A DNA stretch of 64,000 nucleotides, from positions 124,001 through 188,000 of the forward strand of contig NZ_JAJKBJ010000001.1 of NCBI RefSeq assembly GCF_023618015.1, in the 5' to 3' direction. Positions 44,913-54,701 of this stretch are shown here, one piece after another. Each line of letters starts with the position of its first letter. Within the stretch, counting starts at the first letter, position 1. The notes under the pieces are model-generated. The model was not told where the DNA came from. It did no database searches and saw only the letters and a program-made list of their open reading frames with translations. The stretch comes from Legionella maioricensis (GTDB lineage Bacteria > Pseudomonadota > Gammaproteobacteria > Legionellales > Legionellaceae). The translations under genes were made by a program, and so were the position numbers.

Positions 44913-45842
44913 ATGCAGCAAAAAATTGAAATCTGTTCAGGAACATTAGGGATTAAAACATCAGAAACCTTAAAAGAGCTTATTACAGTGGGATACAAAA
45001 CCTTTGACTTAGCGACTGCTTATTCAGGGGGGCATGAACTACTTGGAGAAGCTCTGCATGGTATTGCTCGTAATGAAATAAAAATTTGCTCAAAAATTAA
45101 TGACAATGATTTATTGAATCATAATTTTTCCATTAGGAGCATTTTAGATAATATTTTAAAAGAATTAAATACAGGGTATGTTGATATTTTAATGTTCCAT
45201 AGTCCTGCTCTTTTATTGCATGAACATGCCACTAAGGTTTTAGAAGAGCTTATTGCTCTAAAAAGAGAAGGAAAAATAAAAGAAATTGGTGTTAGCAACT
45301 TTACTGTTAGTGATTTAGAAAGAATGGGGGAATATCGTCGCTTAATCAAATATAATCAAATTGAAATGAGCCCCTATTTAACTCAAGATGAGACTGTGAA
45401 ATATTGTCAGCAAAATTCAATTCAAATTATGGCTTATGGATCTTTTGGGAGAGGAAAAGCAGATATAGCGGGGGAAGAAGTTATAAAAGGTATTGCGACA
45501 AAGCACGGAGTTACACCTCATCAAGTGATACTGGCTTGGCTATTGGAACAAAATATTATACCTGTTGTAAAAGCTTCTAGTTCTTCTCACATGGAATCTA
45601 ACCTAAAAGCAACTAGTATTGAACTTGAATCCGAAGACATAAACGCGATTTCCTCCCTAAACCGAAATTTTCAAACTTGCTTCTGGAAAAAATTTGTAAA
45701 ACTTCAAAACATAGAACAGTATAATGATGTGCCCCTAGTGAAACCAATCTCAGCTCATGTAAGTTTGAGCGTGCTTACTAATAATTCCACTAGAAAAGAG
45801 GAGTTAGTTGCTGAGTACTTAGATTTCCAAACCAAATTATAA
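44913..45842 (+). CDS. Aldo/keto reductase
   Basis: A 309-residue NAD(P)H-dependent reductase of the AKR TIM-barrel family. The catalytic tetrad is visible: Asp32 and Tyr37 in FDLATAYSGG, Lys61 in ICSKIND and His96 in ILMFHSPAL. IGVSNFTVSDLERM, YNQIEMSPYL and VIPVVKASSSSHMESNL follow the family. AAGGAG is about six bases before the ATG. Co-transcribed with the HD hydrolase; a hairpin terminator follows. Substrate not predictable. Confidence 0.9.
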   Translation: MQQKIEICSGTLGIKTSETLKELITVGYKTFDLATAYSGGHELLGEALHGIARNEIKICSKINDNDLLNHNFSIRSILDNILKELNTGYVDILMFHSPALLLHEHATKVLEELIALKREGKIKEIGVSNFTVSDLERMGEYRRLIKYNQIEMSPYLTQDETVKYCQQNSIQIMAYGSFGRGKADIAGEEVIKGIATKHGVTPHQVILAWLLEQNIIPVVKASSSSHMESNLKATSIELESEDINAISSLNRNFQTCFWKKFVKLQNIEQYNDVPLVKPISAHVSLSVLTNNSTRKEELVAEYLDFQTKL

Positions 45843-45861
45843 GTTTTACAATAAGAGGATA

Positions 45862-45888
45862 TTAAGGCCAATTCAGAATTGGCCTTAA
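45862..45888 (+). terminator. Intrinsic terminator
   Basis: A 12-base perfect stem, TTAAGGCCAATT/AATTGGCCTTAA, with loop CAG, 20 bases after the aldo/keto reductase stop. The tail is TAAAAG, so it is a strong hairpin with a poor T run. Confidence 0.6.
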
Positions 45889-46117
45889 TAAAAGAAAATT
45901 CATGAATTAACAATCCTGCTAATTTTGCATTAAAACCAAAAAAAGTGACGCCTTTGGAGTTTCGTGCTCTATCACTCATGTGTAACTAATCGTCGCAATT
46001 GCCCAATAAAAGCAAATTGTTTGGCTAAGCGCTGCAGTGGTGCCGGGAAAATATTAATTGTGAAGGCCTCACTAAATTATGATAAAATTCCTCATTAATT
46101 TTTGCTGATGGTTTAAC

Positions 46118-47974
46118 ATGCTCACCTTGCGTCACATCACTTTATCTCGTGGAAACAAAGTCTTACTCGATAAAGCCAGTGTTAGTCTCTATGAAAAACA
46201 AAAAATTGGATTGATCGGTCATAATGGTTGTGGAAAATCCACCCTTTTTGATTTTTTGTTGGGTAAATTAACAGCAGATACAGGCGAATATTTAATTAAT
46301 CCTCAATTAAGTATCAGTCATTTATCCCAACAATTACCTGATAGCGATGAAAAAGCTTTAGACTTTGTTCTTGGTGGTGATGAAGAATATATTAATCTGC
46401 TGCAGCGCCTGGCAAAAGCGGAGCAATCCGGCAATGATGCAGACGTTTTGGCCTGTCATGAAGAATTGGCTCATACTGCAGGATACAGTAAGCCTGCTCA
46501 AGCAGCTACTATCATGTCCGGTCTTGGCTTTAGAGGGGATCAGCAGCAAGCCTCGGTTAATAGCTTTTCTGGTGGTTGGCGAATGCGTTTAAGTCTGGCT
46601 CGCTGCTTAATGAAACCTGCAGCATTGCTCTTGTTAGATGAGCCAACAAACCACCTGGATATGGAAGCTATTTTCTGGCTGGAACGTTTTTTAAAACAAA
46701 GTCCAAGTACTATTATTTTAATTTCTCATGATAGAGAATTTCTTGATGCCTTTGTCACTCATATATTGCATATTGAAAAGCAAAATTTAACCCTTTACAC
46801 CGGCGATTACAGTTGTTTTGAAAAAACTCATGCGCAACAATTAGCTTTGCAGCAAATCATGTATGAAAAACAACAAACAAAAATTAATCACATGATGGCT
46901 TTTGTAAATCGCTTTAAAGCAAAAGCCACTAAAGCAAAACAAGCTCAAAGTCGTGTCAAAGCAATTGAAAAAATGGAAATTATTGCAGCAGCCCAGGCAG
47001 ATTCTCCTTTTTCTTTTGATTTCTTTCCTTGCCCTCGCGCGGGGAATCCTTTAATTCAATGCAATCAGGTTAATGCCGGATATCAAGCTGATGCGCCTAT
47101 CCTGAAAAAAATTAATCTCACCCTTAATCCTGGCGATAGAATTGCTCTACTGGGCCCCAATGGTGAAGGAAAATCTACTCTAATTAAAACCTTAACTGGT
47201 TCTTTGCCTACTCTAAGCGGAGATATTCATCGCTCTCCTCATTTAAAAATAGGCTATTATGCTCAACATCAACTAGAACAACTGGATTGTAAACTAAGCC
47301 CAGTGGAGACCATCCAAATCTTATCGCCTGAAGCAAGAGAACAAAGCATTCGTGATTTTCTGGGTGGTTTTAATTTCATCGGTGATATGGCAGTTCAAGC
47401 CATTCATCATTTTTCTGGTGGTGAAAAAGCACGTTTGGCTTTGGCGAAACTCGTCTGGCTTAAACCCAATTTATTATTACTTGATGAACCCACCAACCAT
47501 TTGGATCTCGGCATGCGATCAGCAATTGAGCTGGCTCTACAAAGTTACGAAGGAGCCCTGATTTTGATTTCACATGATCGTCATATGCTAAAAACAAGTG
47601 TGGATGATTTCTATTTGGTATACCAACAGAAAGTTCAGCCTTTTGATGGCGATCTCGATGATTATTACTCATGGTTGCAATCAAAAAATGCCGTAAAAGA
47701 AAAAGAAGTCTCCGCCAACTCTTCTGCCAGCATGTATAAAGAGAAAAAAACCTTACAAAATCGCCTAAAGAAGTTAGAACAATTAATGGACCAGTATCAG
47801 GAGAAAATTCAGCAACTCGATCTTCAGTTGAGTGATTCAACACTTTATGAAGATAATAGTCAGAAGAAAAAATTGGATAAACTACTACAAGACCGCGACT
47901 TCGCACATTCTTCCCTACACAAGACAGAGGAAGAATGGATGGAGGTATGTAGCGCTTTAGAAAAAGCAGATTAG
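46118..47974 (+). CDS. yheS: ABC-F ATPase, YheS type
   Basis: A 618-residue soluble protein with two ABC cassettes. The first has GHNGCGKSTLF and FSGGWRMRLSLARCL with LLLLDEPTNHLD; the second GPNGEGKSTLIKTL, FSGGEKARLALAKL and LLLLDEPTNHLD. The linker KAKATKAKQAQSRVKAIEKM between them is the P-site tRNA interaction motif of ABC-F factors, and the C-terminal 90 residues are coiled coil. Such proteins relieve stalled ribosomes; sequence and layout match E. coli YheS closely. No membrane segments. Monocistronic. Confidence 0.92.
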   Translation: MLTLRHITLSRGNKVLLDKASVSLYEKQKIGLIGHNGCGKSTLFDFLLGKLTADTGEYLINPQLSISHLSQQLPDSDEKALDFVLGGDEEYINLLQRLAKAEQSGNDADVLACHEELAHTAGYSKPAQAATIMSGLGFRGDQQQASVNSFSGGWRMRLSLARCLMKPAALLLLDEPTNHLDMEAIFWLERFLKQSPSTIILISHDREFLDAFVTHILHIEKQNLTLYTGDYSCFEKTHAQQLALQQIMYEKQQTKINHMMAFVNRFKAKATKAKQAQSRVKAIEKMEIIAAAQADSPFSFDFFPCPRAGNPLIQCNQVNAGYQADAPILKKINLTLNPGDRIALLGPNGEGKSTLIKTLTGSLPTLSGDIHRSPHLKIGYYAQHQLEQLDCKLSPVETIQILSPEAREQSIRDFLGGFNFIGDMAVQAIHHFSGGEKARLALAKLVWLKPNLLLLDEPTNHLDLGMRSAIELALQSYEGALILISHDRHMLKTSVDDFYLVYQQKVQPFDGDLDDYYSWLQSKNAVKEKEVSANSSASMYKEKKTLQNRLKKLEQLMDQYQEKIQQLDLQLSDSTLYEDNSQKKKLDKLLQDRDFAHSSLHKTEEEWMEVCSALEKAD

Positions 47975-48046
47975 AACTGAAAATTATGCAGATTTTTAGG
48001 CGCGAGCTCTATGAAGAAATTTGTAGCTGATTGAGATTCTCCGGAT

Positions 48047-48065
48047 GCCGCGAACGAGTCGCGGC
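48047..48065. repeat. Dispersed hairpin repeat
   Basis: GCCGCGA, ACGAG, TCGCGGC, in an intergenic gap between convergent genes. It is the same kind of element as at 9673 (CCCGCGAacaagTCGCGGG) and 56090 (CCGCGActtgaTCGCG), and may act as a bidirectional terminator. Confidence 0.5.
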
Positions 48066-48098
48066 TCGTAGGCCAAGAGAACCAAGGGTCAATGCTCC

Positions 48099-48779
48099 CT
48101 AATGTTTTTCCTGTAACTGCTCTAATAGAGATCTGGCGGCCAACTGTTCTGCTTTTCTTCTATTAGAACCTTGGCCGTGAGATATATGCTTGATCCCATC
48201 CACAGTACAGGTGACATAAAATATTTGATCATGCTCATCGCCTTCAACTTTCGTCAAACTGTATTCAGGCAAAGCATATTTCTCAGCTTGCAAGTACTCT
48301 TGCAATTGGGTTTTAGCATCTTTTAGACAGTCATTTAAATTAGGATCTTCGAGTCTTGAACGAAATAAGTTTAAAATAACTTCTTTTGCCGCAGCGATAC
48401 CACCATCTAAAAAAACAGCTGCAAAAACAGCTTCTAAGGCATCAGCAAGGATAGAAGCTCGGCGAAAGCCCCCACTTTTCAATTCACCTTGCCCTAAAAA
48501 AAGAAAATCACCCAGCGCTAATTCTTTGGCAATTTCTGCCAGCATTTCTCCTCTGACCAGAAAAGATCGCAATCGACTAAGTTGCCCCTCACTCTGCGCG
48601 GGAAATCGATTAAATAACTCATGAGCAATCACAAAACTTAATATAGAATCACCAAGAAACTCAAAGCGCTCATAATTTTCACTACCAACGCTGCAATGAG
48701 TTAAAGCCTGTTTTAAATAAGCAGGTTTTACGAATTGATAATTCAAACGTCTACACAATCTTTCTAAATCAATTTTCAC
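48099..48779 (-). CDS. rnc: Ribonuclease III
   Basis: A 226-residue double-strand-specific endonuclease for rRNA and mRNA processing. The signature ERFEFLGDSILSFVIAHEL is near residue 37, with the second acidic pair in ADALEAVFAAVFLDGG near 110; the C-terminal double-stranded-RNA-binding domain ends SHGQGSNRRKAEQLAARSLL. It starts at a GTG that overlaps the preceding DUF4845 gene by 11 bases. Last gene of the lepA-lepB-DUF4845-rnc operon. Confidence 0.96.
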   Translation of the reverse strand: MKIDLERLCRRLNYQFVKPAYLKQALTHCSVGSENYERFEFLGDSILSFVIAHELFNRFPAQSEGQLSRLRSFLVRGEMLAEIAKELALGDFLFLGQGELKSGGFRRASILADALEAVFAAVFLDGGIAAAKEVILNLFRSRLEDPNLNDCLKDAKTQLQEYLQAEKYALPEYSLTKVEGDEHDQIFYVTCTVDGIKHISHGQGSNRRKAEQLAARSLLEQLQEKH

Positions 48780-49161
48780 TACCAGCCACTACCTCATATG
48801 TATCATCAAAATTAATTAATAAATTTATATTATATGCCAAAAATCGGATGGCTTGATATTTTAATCGTACCTGATACCGATGTTCGCCATTGGGAGTAAA
48901 GATTACTTCACTATTCTTAAGATTATCCACTCCATTGATATCAAGGCGTTTGTTTAAACTGCTTCGTAGTACTTCTACATCAGCAAGAGGATCGCCTGAT
49001 AAAGAAGCAACAGGTACTGTATTTAAAGATTTTATAGATTGCACTATTTCATAGTGCTGTATATAAACAGGCACCAATCGCATCACTACGATTGCCGCCA
49101 TAACTAAAACCACTACAGTTAATAACATGCCAATTAGTGTCATTCCTTGTTGCTTTTGCAT
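48769..49161 (-). CDS. DUF4845 membrane protein
   Basis: A 130-residue protein with one N-terminal helix after MQKQQGMTLIGMLLTVVVLV (pilin-like look) and a periplasmic domain. Genes of this family lie between lepB and rnc in many gammaproteobacteria, as here. Function is not established. GGGAAT precedes the ATG. It overlaps rnc by 11 bases and is 11 bases from lepB. Confidence 0.85.
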   Translation of the reverse strand: MQKQQGMTLIGMLLTVVVLVMAAIVVMRLVPVYIQHYEIVQSIKSLNTVPVASLSGDPLADVEVLRSSLNKRLDINGVDNLKNSEVIFTPNGEHRYQVRLKYQAIRFLAYNINLLINFDDTYEVVAGSEN

Positions 49162-49172
49162 AAATTATTCCC

Positions 49173-49928
49173 TTAATGAATCAATCTTCCAATTTTTGAC
49201 CAACGAAGATTATCAGTCTTTCCATTCCAGCTCATCCACACTAAAAAGGCTTTTCCGCGCAGATAATTTTCTGGAACAAACCCCCAATAGCGACTATCAG
49301 CACTATCATCCCGATTATCGCCCATCATGAAATAACTTCCCTCCGGAACCACTACATCAAAATCGGTTGCCGGTACATCTGCCCTGATAAATATATCGTG
49401 AACAACTCCATTTAAGTCTTCCTTATATTTAGCCACAGCTTTTCCTGAACTCTCATCCATCGTATATTCAACAAAAGTGCGTGGCATTTCCTTTCCGTTA
49501 ATCGATAATGTCTTATTGTGATAGCTGATTTTATCGCCAGGGACACCAATCACTCTTTTAATGTAGTCATAAGAAGGATCAGGCGGCCAGCGAAACACAG
49601 CAATTTCACCTGTTTTAGGCTCAGCTATGGATACTACTTTTTTTTCCCATACAGGGAGTCTTAAACCGTAAGCAAATTTATTAACTGCCACAAAATCACC
49701 GACTAATAAAGTCGGCTCCAGAGAACCTGAAGGAATACGAAAGGGTTCAACCAGAAATGAACGGAGTAATAAAACGATAAAAAATACAGGAAAAAAGGAA
49801 CGGGAATATTCAATAATACGTCCCGGCTTTTGACCTGGTGAGCGTTTCTTAGCCCAAAAAACCACATCTAATAAGTAAATAAATCCACTGATACAAGATA
49901 ATAAAACTAATATTAAAGCAAAATTCAT
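49173..49928 (-). CDS. lepB: Signal peptidase I
   Basis: A protein of about 251 residues that removes signal peptides at the outer face of the inner membrane. Two N-terminal hydrophobic segments; the catalytic Ser is in RIPSGSLEPTLLVGDF near residue 70 (with Leu for the usual Met) and the catalytic Lys in YIKRVIGVPGDKISY near 125; MMGDNRDDSADSRYWG is the family box. The frame opens at a TTG five codons earlier, but the ATG at 49928 aligns with the family start (MNFALILVLL). Follows lepA. Confidence 0.95.
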   Translation of the reverse strand: MNFALILVLLSCISGFIYLLDVVFWAKKRSPGQKPGRIIEYSRSFFPVFFIVLLLRSFLVEPFRIPSGSLEPTLLVGDFVAVNKFAYGLRLPVWEKKVVSIAEPKTGEIAVFRWPPDPSYDYIKRVIGVPGDKISYHNKTLSINGKEMPRTFVEYTMDESSGKAVAKYKEDLNGVVHDIFIRADVPATDFDVVVPEGSYFMMGDNRDDSADSRYWGFVPENYLRGKAFLVWMSWNGKTDNLRWSKIGRLIH

Positions 49929-49978
49929 AACTTTATATCCCAAAAATTAGTTTCTACGAGAAACATCAATAAACAGTC

Positions 49979-51784
49979 CTATTTTTTTCTATCGGTTTGA
50001 AAAACTGCCATAAATGCTTCTTGAGGTATTTCCACATGCCCGACTTGTTTCATGCGTTTTTTCCCAGCCTTTTGTTTGTCTAATAATTTCCGTTTACGCG
50101 ACACATCACCACCATAACATTTTGCAGTAACGTTTTTACGCAGCGCCTTAACTGATTGACGTGCAATAATATGACTTCCAAGCGCTGCTTGAATAGCAAC
50201 ATCAAACATTTGACGTGGGATCAGATCGCGCATTTTTTCAGCGATTGCTTTTCCTCGACTATGGGCAGTATCACGATGCACAATCACGGACAGGGCATCT
50301 ACTTTTTCACTATTAATCAAGATGTCCATTTTTACCAGATCAGCTTCTTGGAAACGTAAAAAATTATAATCCAATGAAGCATAACCTCGGCTAACTGATT
50401 TTAATCGATCAAAAAAGTCTGATACCACTTCGCTCATGGGAATATCATAGGAAACCGAAACCTGTCGTCCACTGTAAGTCATACTCACCTGTACCCCACG
50501 TCTTTCGACACATAAAGTAATAATGGGACCGAGGTAGTCTTGCGGAACTAAAATATTAGCCCGCACTATAGGCTCTGACATTTCTTTAATCTGCGGAATT
50601 GGAGGAAGATGTGAAGGATTATCAATTAATAGAGTCTCTCCCTTTTGGGTAATGATCTGATAAACAACCGTGGGTGCTGTAGAAATCAGATCCAGGTTGT
50701 ATTCTCGCTCTAATCGTTCCTGAACAATTTCCATATGCAGCATGCCCAGGAATCCACATCGAAAACCAAAACCCAAGGCCTCTGAAGATTCTGGTTCATA
50801 GAATAAAGAAGCATCATTTAAACTTAATTTAGCCAAAGCCTCTCTGAATGCTTCAAAATCATCCGAACTAATAGGAAATAAACCAGCATATACTTGAGGT
50901 TTAACGCGTTGAAAGCCTGGAAGTGCTTTCTCAGCAGGATTTTTATCTAAAGTTAAAGTATCACCTACAGGAGCACCCTGGATTTCTTTAATGCCAGCAA
51001 CAACATACCCTACTTCTCCGGCTTGCAATACTTCCAATTTAGTGCGCTTAGGAGTGAAGATACCTACTTGGTCCACTTCATACGCCCGACCTGTAGACAT
51101 GACTCGCATCTTATCGCCTTTACGTATAGAACCATTGACTATACGCACCAGCGAAACCACTCCAAGATAACTATCAAACCATGAATCGATAATAAGAGCC
51201 TGCAAGGGAGCATCAAGCTCTCCTTCAGGAGGAGGAATATTGGTTACCAAGGCTTCAAGAACATCCTCTACTCCCATTCCGCTTTTAGCGCTGACTCTTA
51301 TTGCGTCATGAGCATCAAGACCAATAATATCTTCTATCTCGGAGATCACTCGCTCAGGCTCAGCCTGAGGAAGATCTATTTTATTTAATACCGGTAATAC
51401 AGATAATGATTGATCAATAGCAGTATAACAAACAGCCACGGTCTGAGCTTCGACCCCTTGAGCCGCATCGACTACTAAAATGGCCCCCTCGCAGGCAGCA
51501 AGAGATCGAGACACCTCATAGCTAAAGTCTACGTGCCCTGGGGTATCAATAAAGTTTAATAAATAGGTTTTTCCATCTTTTGCCGTATAATTTAACGAGA
51601 CACATTGTGCTTTAATAGTGATGCCACGCTCACGCTCTATGTCCATAGAATCAAGGACTTGAGAGCTCATTTCGCGCTCTGTTAAACCACCACAAATTTG
51701 AATAAACCTATCGGCCAAAGTAGATTTACCATGGTCGATGTGGGCAATAATTGAAAAGTTACGAATCCGCTTTAAGTCACTCAA
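49979..51784 (-). CDS. lepA: Elongation factor 4 (back-translocating GTPase)
   Basis: A 601-residue translational GTPase. G1 is [14 protein letters not shown] near residue 14, G2 [11 protein letters not shown]3 DTPGHVDF and G4 NKIDLP; the C-terminal domain ([17 protein letters not shown]) is the LepA-specific part. The only start upstream of the conserved [13 protein letters not shown] is a TTG at 51784 with AAAGG about nine bases upstream, so a TTG start is inferred. It leads the lepA-lepB-DUF4845-rnc operon. Confidence 0.95.
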   Translation of the reverse strand: MSDLKRIRNFSIIAHIDHGKSTLADRFIQICGGLTEREMSSQVLDSMDIERERGITIKAQCVSLNYTAKDGKTYLLNFIDTPGHVDFSYEVSRSLAACEGAILVVDAAQGVEAQTVAVCYTAIDQSLSVLPVLNKIDLPQAEPERVISEIEDIIGLDAHDAIRVSAKSGMGVEDVLEALVTNIPPPEGELDAPLQALIIDSWFDSYLGVVSLVRIVNGSIRKGDKMRVMSTGRAYEVDQVGIFTPKRTKLEVLQAGEVGYVVAGIKEIQGAPVGDTLTLDKNPAEKALPGFQRVKPQVYAGLFPISSDDFEAFREALAKLSLNDASLFYEPESSEALGFGFRCGFLGMLHMEIVQERLEREYNLDLISTAPTVVYQIITQKGETLLIDNPSHLPPIPQIKEMSEPIVRANILVPQDYLGPIITLCVERRGVQVSMTYSGRQVSVSYDIPMSEVVSDFFDRLKSVSRGYASLDYNFLRFQEADLVKMDILINSEKVDALSVIVHRDTAHSRGKAIAEKMRDLIPRQMFDVAIQAALGSHIIARQSVKALRKNVTAKCYGGDVSRKRKLLDKQKAGKKRMKQVGHVEIPQEAFMAVFQTDRKK

Positions 51785-51960
51785 CTGAAATAGCCTTTTT
51801 GCAAATAGCCTGATTCTATCTTAAATGTTTGCGTGCAGAAAGTAGGCAAAGAGAATTCTGTTATTTTTGTGAACTAATTGGTTCATTATGTAAAGAAAAT
51901 TTGCTAATAACCCATAATTTTACTAGAATTCGTGGTTTTGGCCTCAACATAGGATGCACC

Positions 51961-52977
51961 ATGCGACGAATAAGCTGGCTAGGCTTTACTATACTCTTTC
52001 TTCTTTCTTTTACTAACTTTGCCGATACTGCGTTTACTCAACGCAAAGACGTACAACTTTTTATTAAAAGCATGGTAAAGCAGCATCACTTTAACGCCAA
52101 GCAATTGACTGAAACGTTAAGCCAGGTACAGATCCAGCCTCAGATTATTGAATCTATGGAAAAACCTTATGAAAAGAAAAACTGGGATGTTTATAAAGAG
52201 CTATTTCTTACCCAGCAAAGATTGCAAGGGGGATTGAATTATTGGAAAGCGAACCAGAAAGCCTTGGAAAAAACACAAAAAAGATATGGTGTTCCTCCAG
52301 AGATTATTGTTGCTATTCTGGGCGTAGAAACGTTATATGGTGAACGTCAGGGGGAATACAGAGTTCTGGACGCACTGGCCACTTTAGCTTTCAATTATCC
52401 TAAACGCTCCCCATATTTTACCAAAGAGTTGAAAGAATATTTACTTCTATGCCGTGAACACAAGGTTCCAGCTACCTATTATAAAGGTTCCTATGCCGGC
52501 GCGATGGGCAAGCCTCAATTTATGCCAAGCAGTTACCGTTATTATGCAGTAGATTTTAAAAATAAAGGCACACGTGATCTAATCGCTAATAATGGTGATT
52601 CCATTGCCAGTGTTGCTAATTATTTCCAAAAACACGGCTGGAAATTAAATGAAGGCATTGCCCAACAGGCTAAATTAACTGGCTGGAGATTTAGACAAAT
52701 CCAAACCAATCCTAAAACAGCCAATTATAATTTCTTGCAATTGGAAAAAGCAGGAGTCAGACCAATAACTGCCTCTCATAATCACCCTAATCGCGCGGGC
52801 TTAATTGAACTCATGACTGATGAAGGAAAAGAATACTGGTTGGCTTATCCTAATTTCTTTGTCATTACTCGTTATAATTCCAGTCCACAATATGCCCTTG
52901 TAGTCTATTTATTGTCACAACAGCTAAAAAAACAATGGATTGAAATGAATGCACAAAAACATAGAGCATATGTATAA
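51961..52977 (+). CDS. mltB: Membrane-bound lytic murein transglycosylase B
   Basis: A 338-residue cell-wall enzyme with a signal peptide (MRRISWLGFTILFLLSF then TNFADTA) starting at 51961, where AGGA lies seven bases upstream. The catalytic Glu is in ILGVETLYGERQGEYRVLDA near residue 120, and YAGAMGKPQFMPSSYRYYAV and NGDSIASVANYFQKHGW follow the MltB family. It cleaves peptidoglycan glycan strands to 1,6-anhydro products. The signal peptide lacks an obvious lipobox, so it may be soluble. Divergent from lepA. Confidence 0.92.
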   Translation: MRRISWLGFTILFLLSFTNFADTAFTQRKDVQLFIKSMVKQHHFNAKQLTETLSQVQIQPQIIESMEKPYEKKNWDVYKELFLTQQRLQGGLNYWKANQKALEKTQKRYGVPPEIIVAILGVETLYGERQGEYRVLDALATLAFNYPKRSPYFTKELKEYLLLCREHKVPATYYKGSYAGAMGKPQFMPSSYRYYAVDFKNKGTRDLIANNGDSIASVANYFQKHGWKLNEGIAQQAKLTGWRFRQIQTNPKTANYNFLQLEKAGVRPITASHNHPNRAGLIELMTDEGKEYWLAYPNFFVITRYNSSPQYALVVYLLSQQLKKQWIEMNAQKHRAYV

Positions 52978-53023
52978 TCAATCAGTTACCTTGCCCGTAT
53001 GCAGTGAAGCGCTCTACGGGATT

Positions 53024-53065
53024 AGAAACGTCCCGTATTAAGCTTCGAAAAATACGGGAACGTTC
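53024..53065. terminator. Hairpin between mltB and lspL
   Basis: Two 16-base arms, AGAAACGTCCCGTATT and AATACGGGAACGTTCT, pair with two mismatches around a ten-base loop. No T run follows. Probably limits read-through from mltB. Confidence 0.5.
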
Positions 53066-53091
53066 TATATTAACTAAATAGAGTTCGACTC

Positions 53092-54231
53092 ATGGATCAT
53101 TGTTTCTTATTTACAAAACATCTTAATGATAAGGGTTGTTTTTGTTTAAAAATTTCGCAGGAAGGCGAGCTTATCGCTGCACCCGCTCAACGTAACTTTG
53201 CAGAAATTAAGACATTACAAAAAGAATGTACTACCCTAATCATCGAAACGACTGCAAGCTCCAGCATCCTTGATCTTGAATTACCCTGGCTGCCTGAGAG
53301 AAAGGCAAGGGTAGCAATTCCATACGCCCTTGAAGATAAAGTGGCCCAATCAGTGGAAGAACTTCATTTTGCTTTTGATAAATTAAGATATCAAAATAAT
53401 CACTATGTTGTCGCAGTAATAAGTAAACAAAGAATTCAATACCTGATGCACCTTCTTGATGAACAAAATATTGAGTTTGATCTCATTACTTTAGACTGGT
53501 TTGCTTTATCCTCTCAAGAGTTATGCATTAGCGAATCCACTTTATTGATTAATAATGATGATTTTAAAGGAGCTCTTTCCGGCGAGCTGGCACGATCTTA
53601 TATAAAAAAGCACCCATTAAATGAGCCGCTTTTCTTTCAAGACAGTGAAATAACAGTTGATAATTCCTTGCCCAAAAGCAATGATTTTTCCTACACCTGG
53701 ATGGCTCAGAAGATCCTGAAAACAAAACCAATGAATCTTTGTCAGGGAGAAATGCTTCACGGTAATACTTCTGGTTGGACCCAAAAGGGCTATCAACTGG
53801 CAGGAGCATTATGCGGTATTTGGTTATTGTCTCTTTTATTGGTCAACGCCCTCTCCTTGCATTTTTTAAATAAAAAAACGGATGCGATTGATCAGCAAAT
53901 CGCAACTATTTATCATGAGTTTTTTCCTGAAGCCAAACAAGTAATTAGTCCCAAATTTCGTATCAGTCAGCTGCTTGGTAGTAATGCATCAGACGCTCAA
54001 ACTCATTTTTGGTTTTTGCTAAATCAATTTGCTAAAGTAATGAATGAGAATCAAACGACTATCGAAGAGCTTCGCTATCAAAATAAAACATTATCTGTAA
54101 CACTCATTAGTTCAGACTTCGCCAGTTTGGAAGATATTGAAAATAAATTGAAAAAATTGCAGCTTAAAGTGAAGCAGACACAGGCCTCAACTCGAGATCA
54201 GCATGTTGTCGCCACTCTGGAGTTAACGTGA
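53092..54231 (+). CDS. lspL: Type II secretion system protein L
   Basis: A 379-residue inner-membrane component of the type II secretion machine. The cytoplasmic actin-like part (LPWLPERKARVAIPYALEDK near 65) binds the GspE ATPase, one membrane helix lies at about 235-253 (GALCGIWLLSLLLVNALSL), and a periplasmic ferredoxin-like domain follows. Overlaps lspM by four bases (GTGA). In Legionella this system exports many degradative enzymes. Confidence 0.88.
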   Translation: MDHCFLFTKHLNDKGCFCLKISQEGELIAAPAQRNFAEIKTLQKECTTLIIETTASSSILDLELPWLPERKARVAIPYALEDKVAQSVEELHFAFDKLRYQNNHYVVAVISKQRIQYLMHLLDEQNIEFDLITLDWFALSSQELCISESTLLINNDDFKGALSGELARSYIKKHPLNEPLFFQDSEITVDNSLPKSNDFSYTWMAQKILKTKPMNLCQGEMLHGNTSGWTQKGYQLAGALCGIWLLSLLLVNALSLHFLNKKTDAIDQQIATIYHEFFPEAKQVISPKFRISQLLGSNASDAQTHFWFLLNQFAKVMNENQTTIEELRYQNKTLSVTLISSDFASLEDIENKLKKLQLKVKQTQASTRDQHVVATLELT

Positions 54232-54701
54232 AACACTATTTGAATACGCTGAATGAGCGAGAAAAATGGATGGTGGTTATTGCCGCTGTATGCCTCTTTA
54301 TTTATTGCTACTACTTATTATTGTATGCCCCGCTAAGCAATAAAGTGACTCAAAAAACGGCTCAATTGAATGAGAAAATTGAAACGTTGGCCTGGATGCA
54401 AAAGGTAAAACAACAAGGGCTCTCTTCAAAAACAAAGCAAACAGTGGATAACAGTCAATTACTCACCTTACTGGCAACTCAGCTTAAGGATAATTCCACT
54501 CTTAAATTTCCCTATCAACTCCAACAAACCGGATCAGGAGATATCCAATTAACCTTTGATGCGGTCCCTTTTAAATTATTTATGGGGTGGTTGGCTAAAA
54601 TTAATGATCGATACACGATTACGATCAAACAATTTGACGTACAACATAGTGAAATACCTGGAATAACCAAATTAATGATTATCATTAGTGCGACTTCCTA
54701 A
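54228..54701 (+). CDS. lspM: Type II secretion system protein M
   Basis: A 157-residue partner of LspL. It starts at a GTG overlapping the lspL stop, has a short cytoplasmic N-terminus (LNEREKWMVVIAAVCLFIYC), one membrane helix and a periplasmic coiled-coil plus ferredoxin-like domain, the GspM layout. Translational coupling supports equal production of L and M. Confidence 0.88.
   Translation: MKHYLNTLNEREKWMVVIAAVCLFIYCYYLLLYAPLSNKVTQKTAQLNEKIETLAWMQKVKQQGLSSKTKQTVDNSQLLTLLATQLKDNSTLKFPYQLQQTGSGDIQLTFDAVPFKLFMGWLAKINDRYTITIKQFDVQHSEIPGITKLMIIISATS

Noticed and set aside
45755-45979. Minus-strand frame opposite the aldo/keto reductase end
   Set aside because: It crosses the terminator hairpin and has no start context; treated as chance.
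46358-47906. Alternative frames within the ABC-F gene
   Set aside because: Out-of-frame shadows of a gene with two intact ATPase cassettes.
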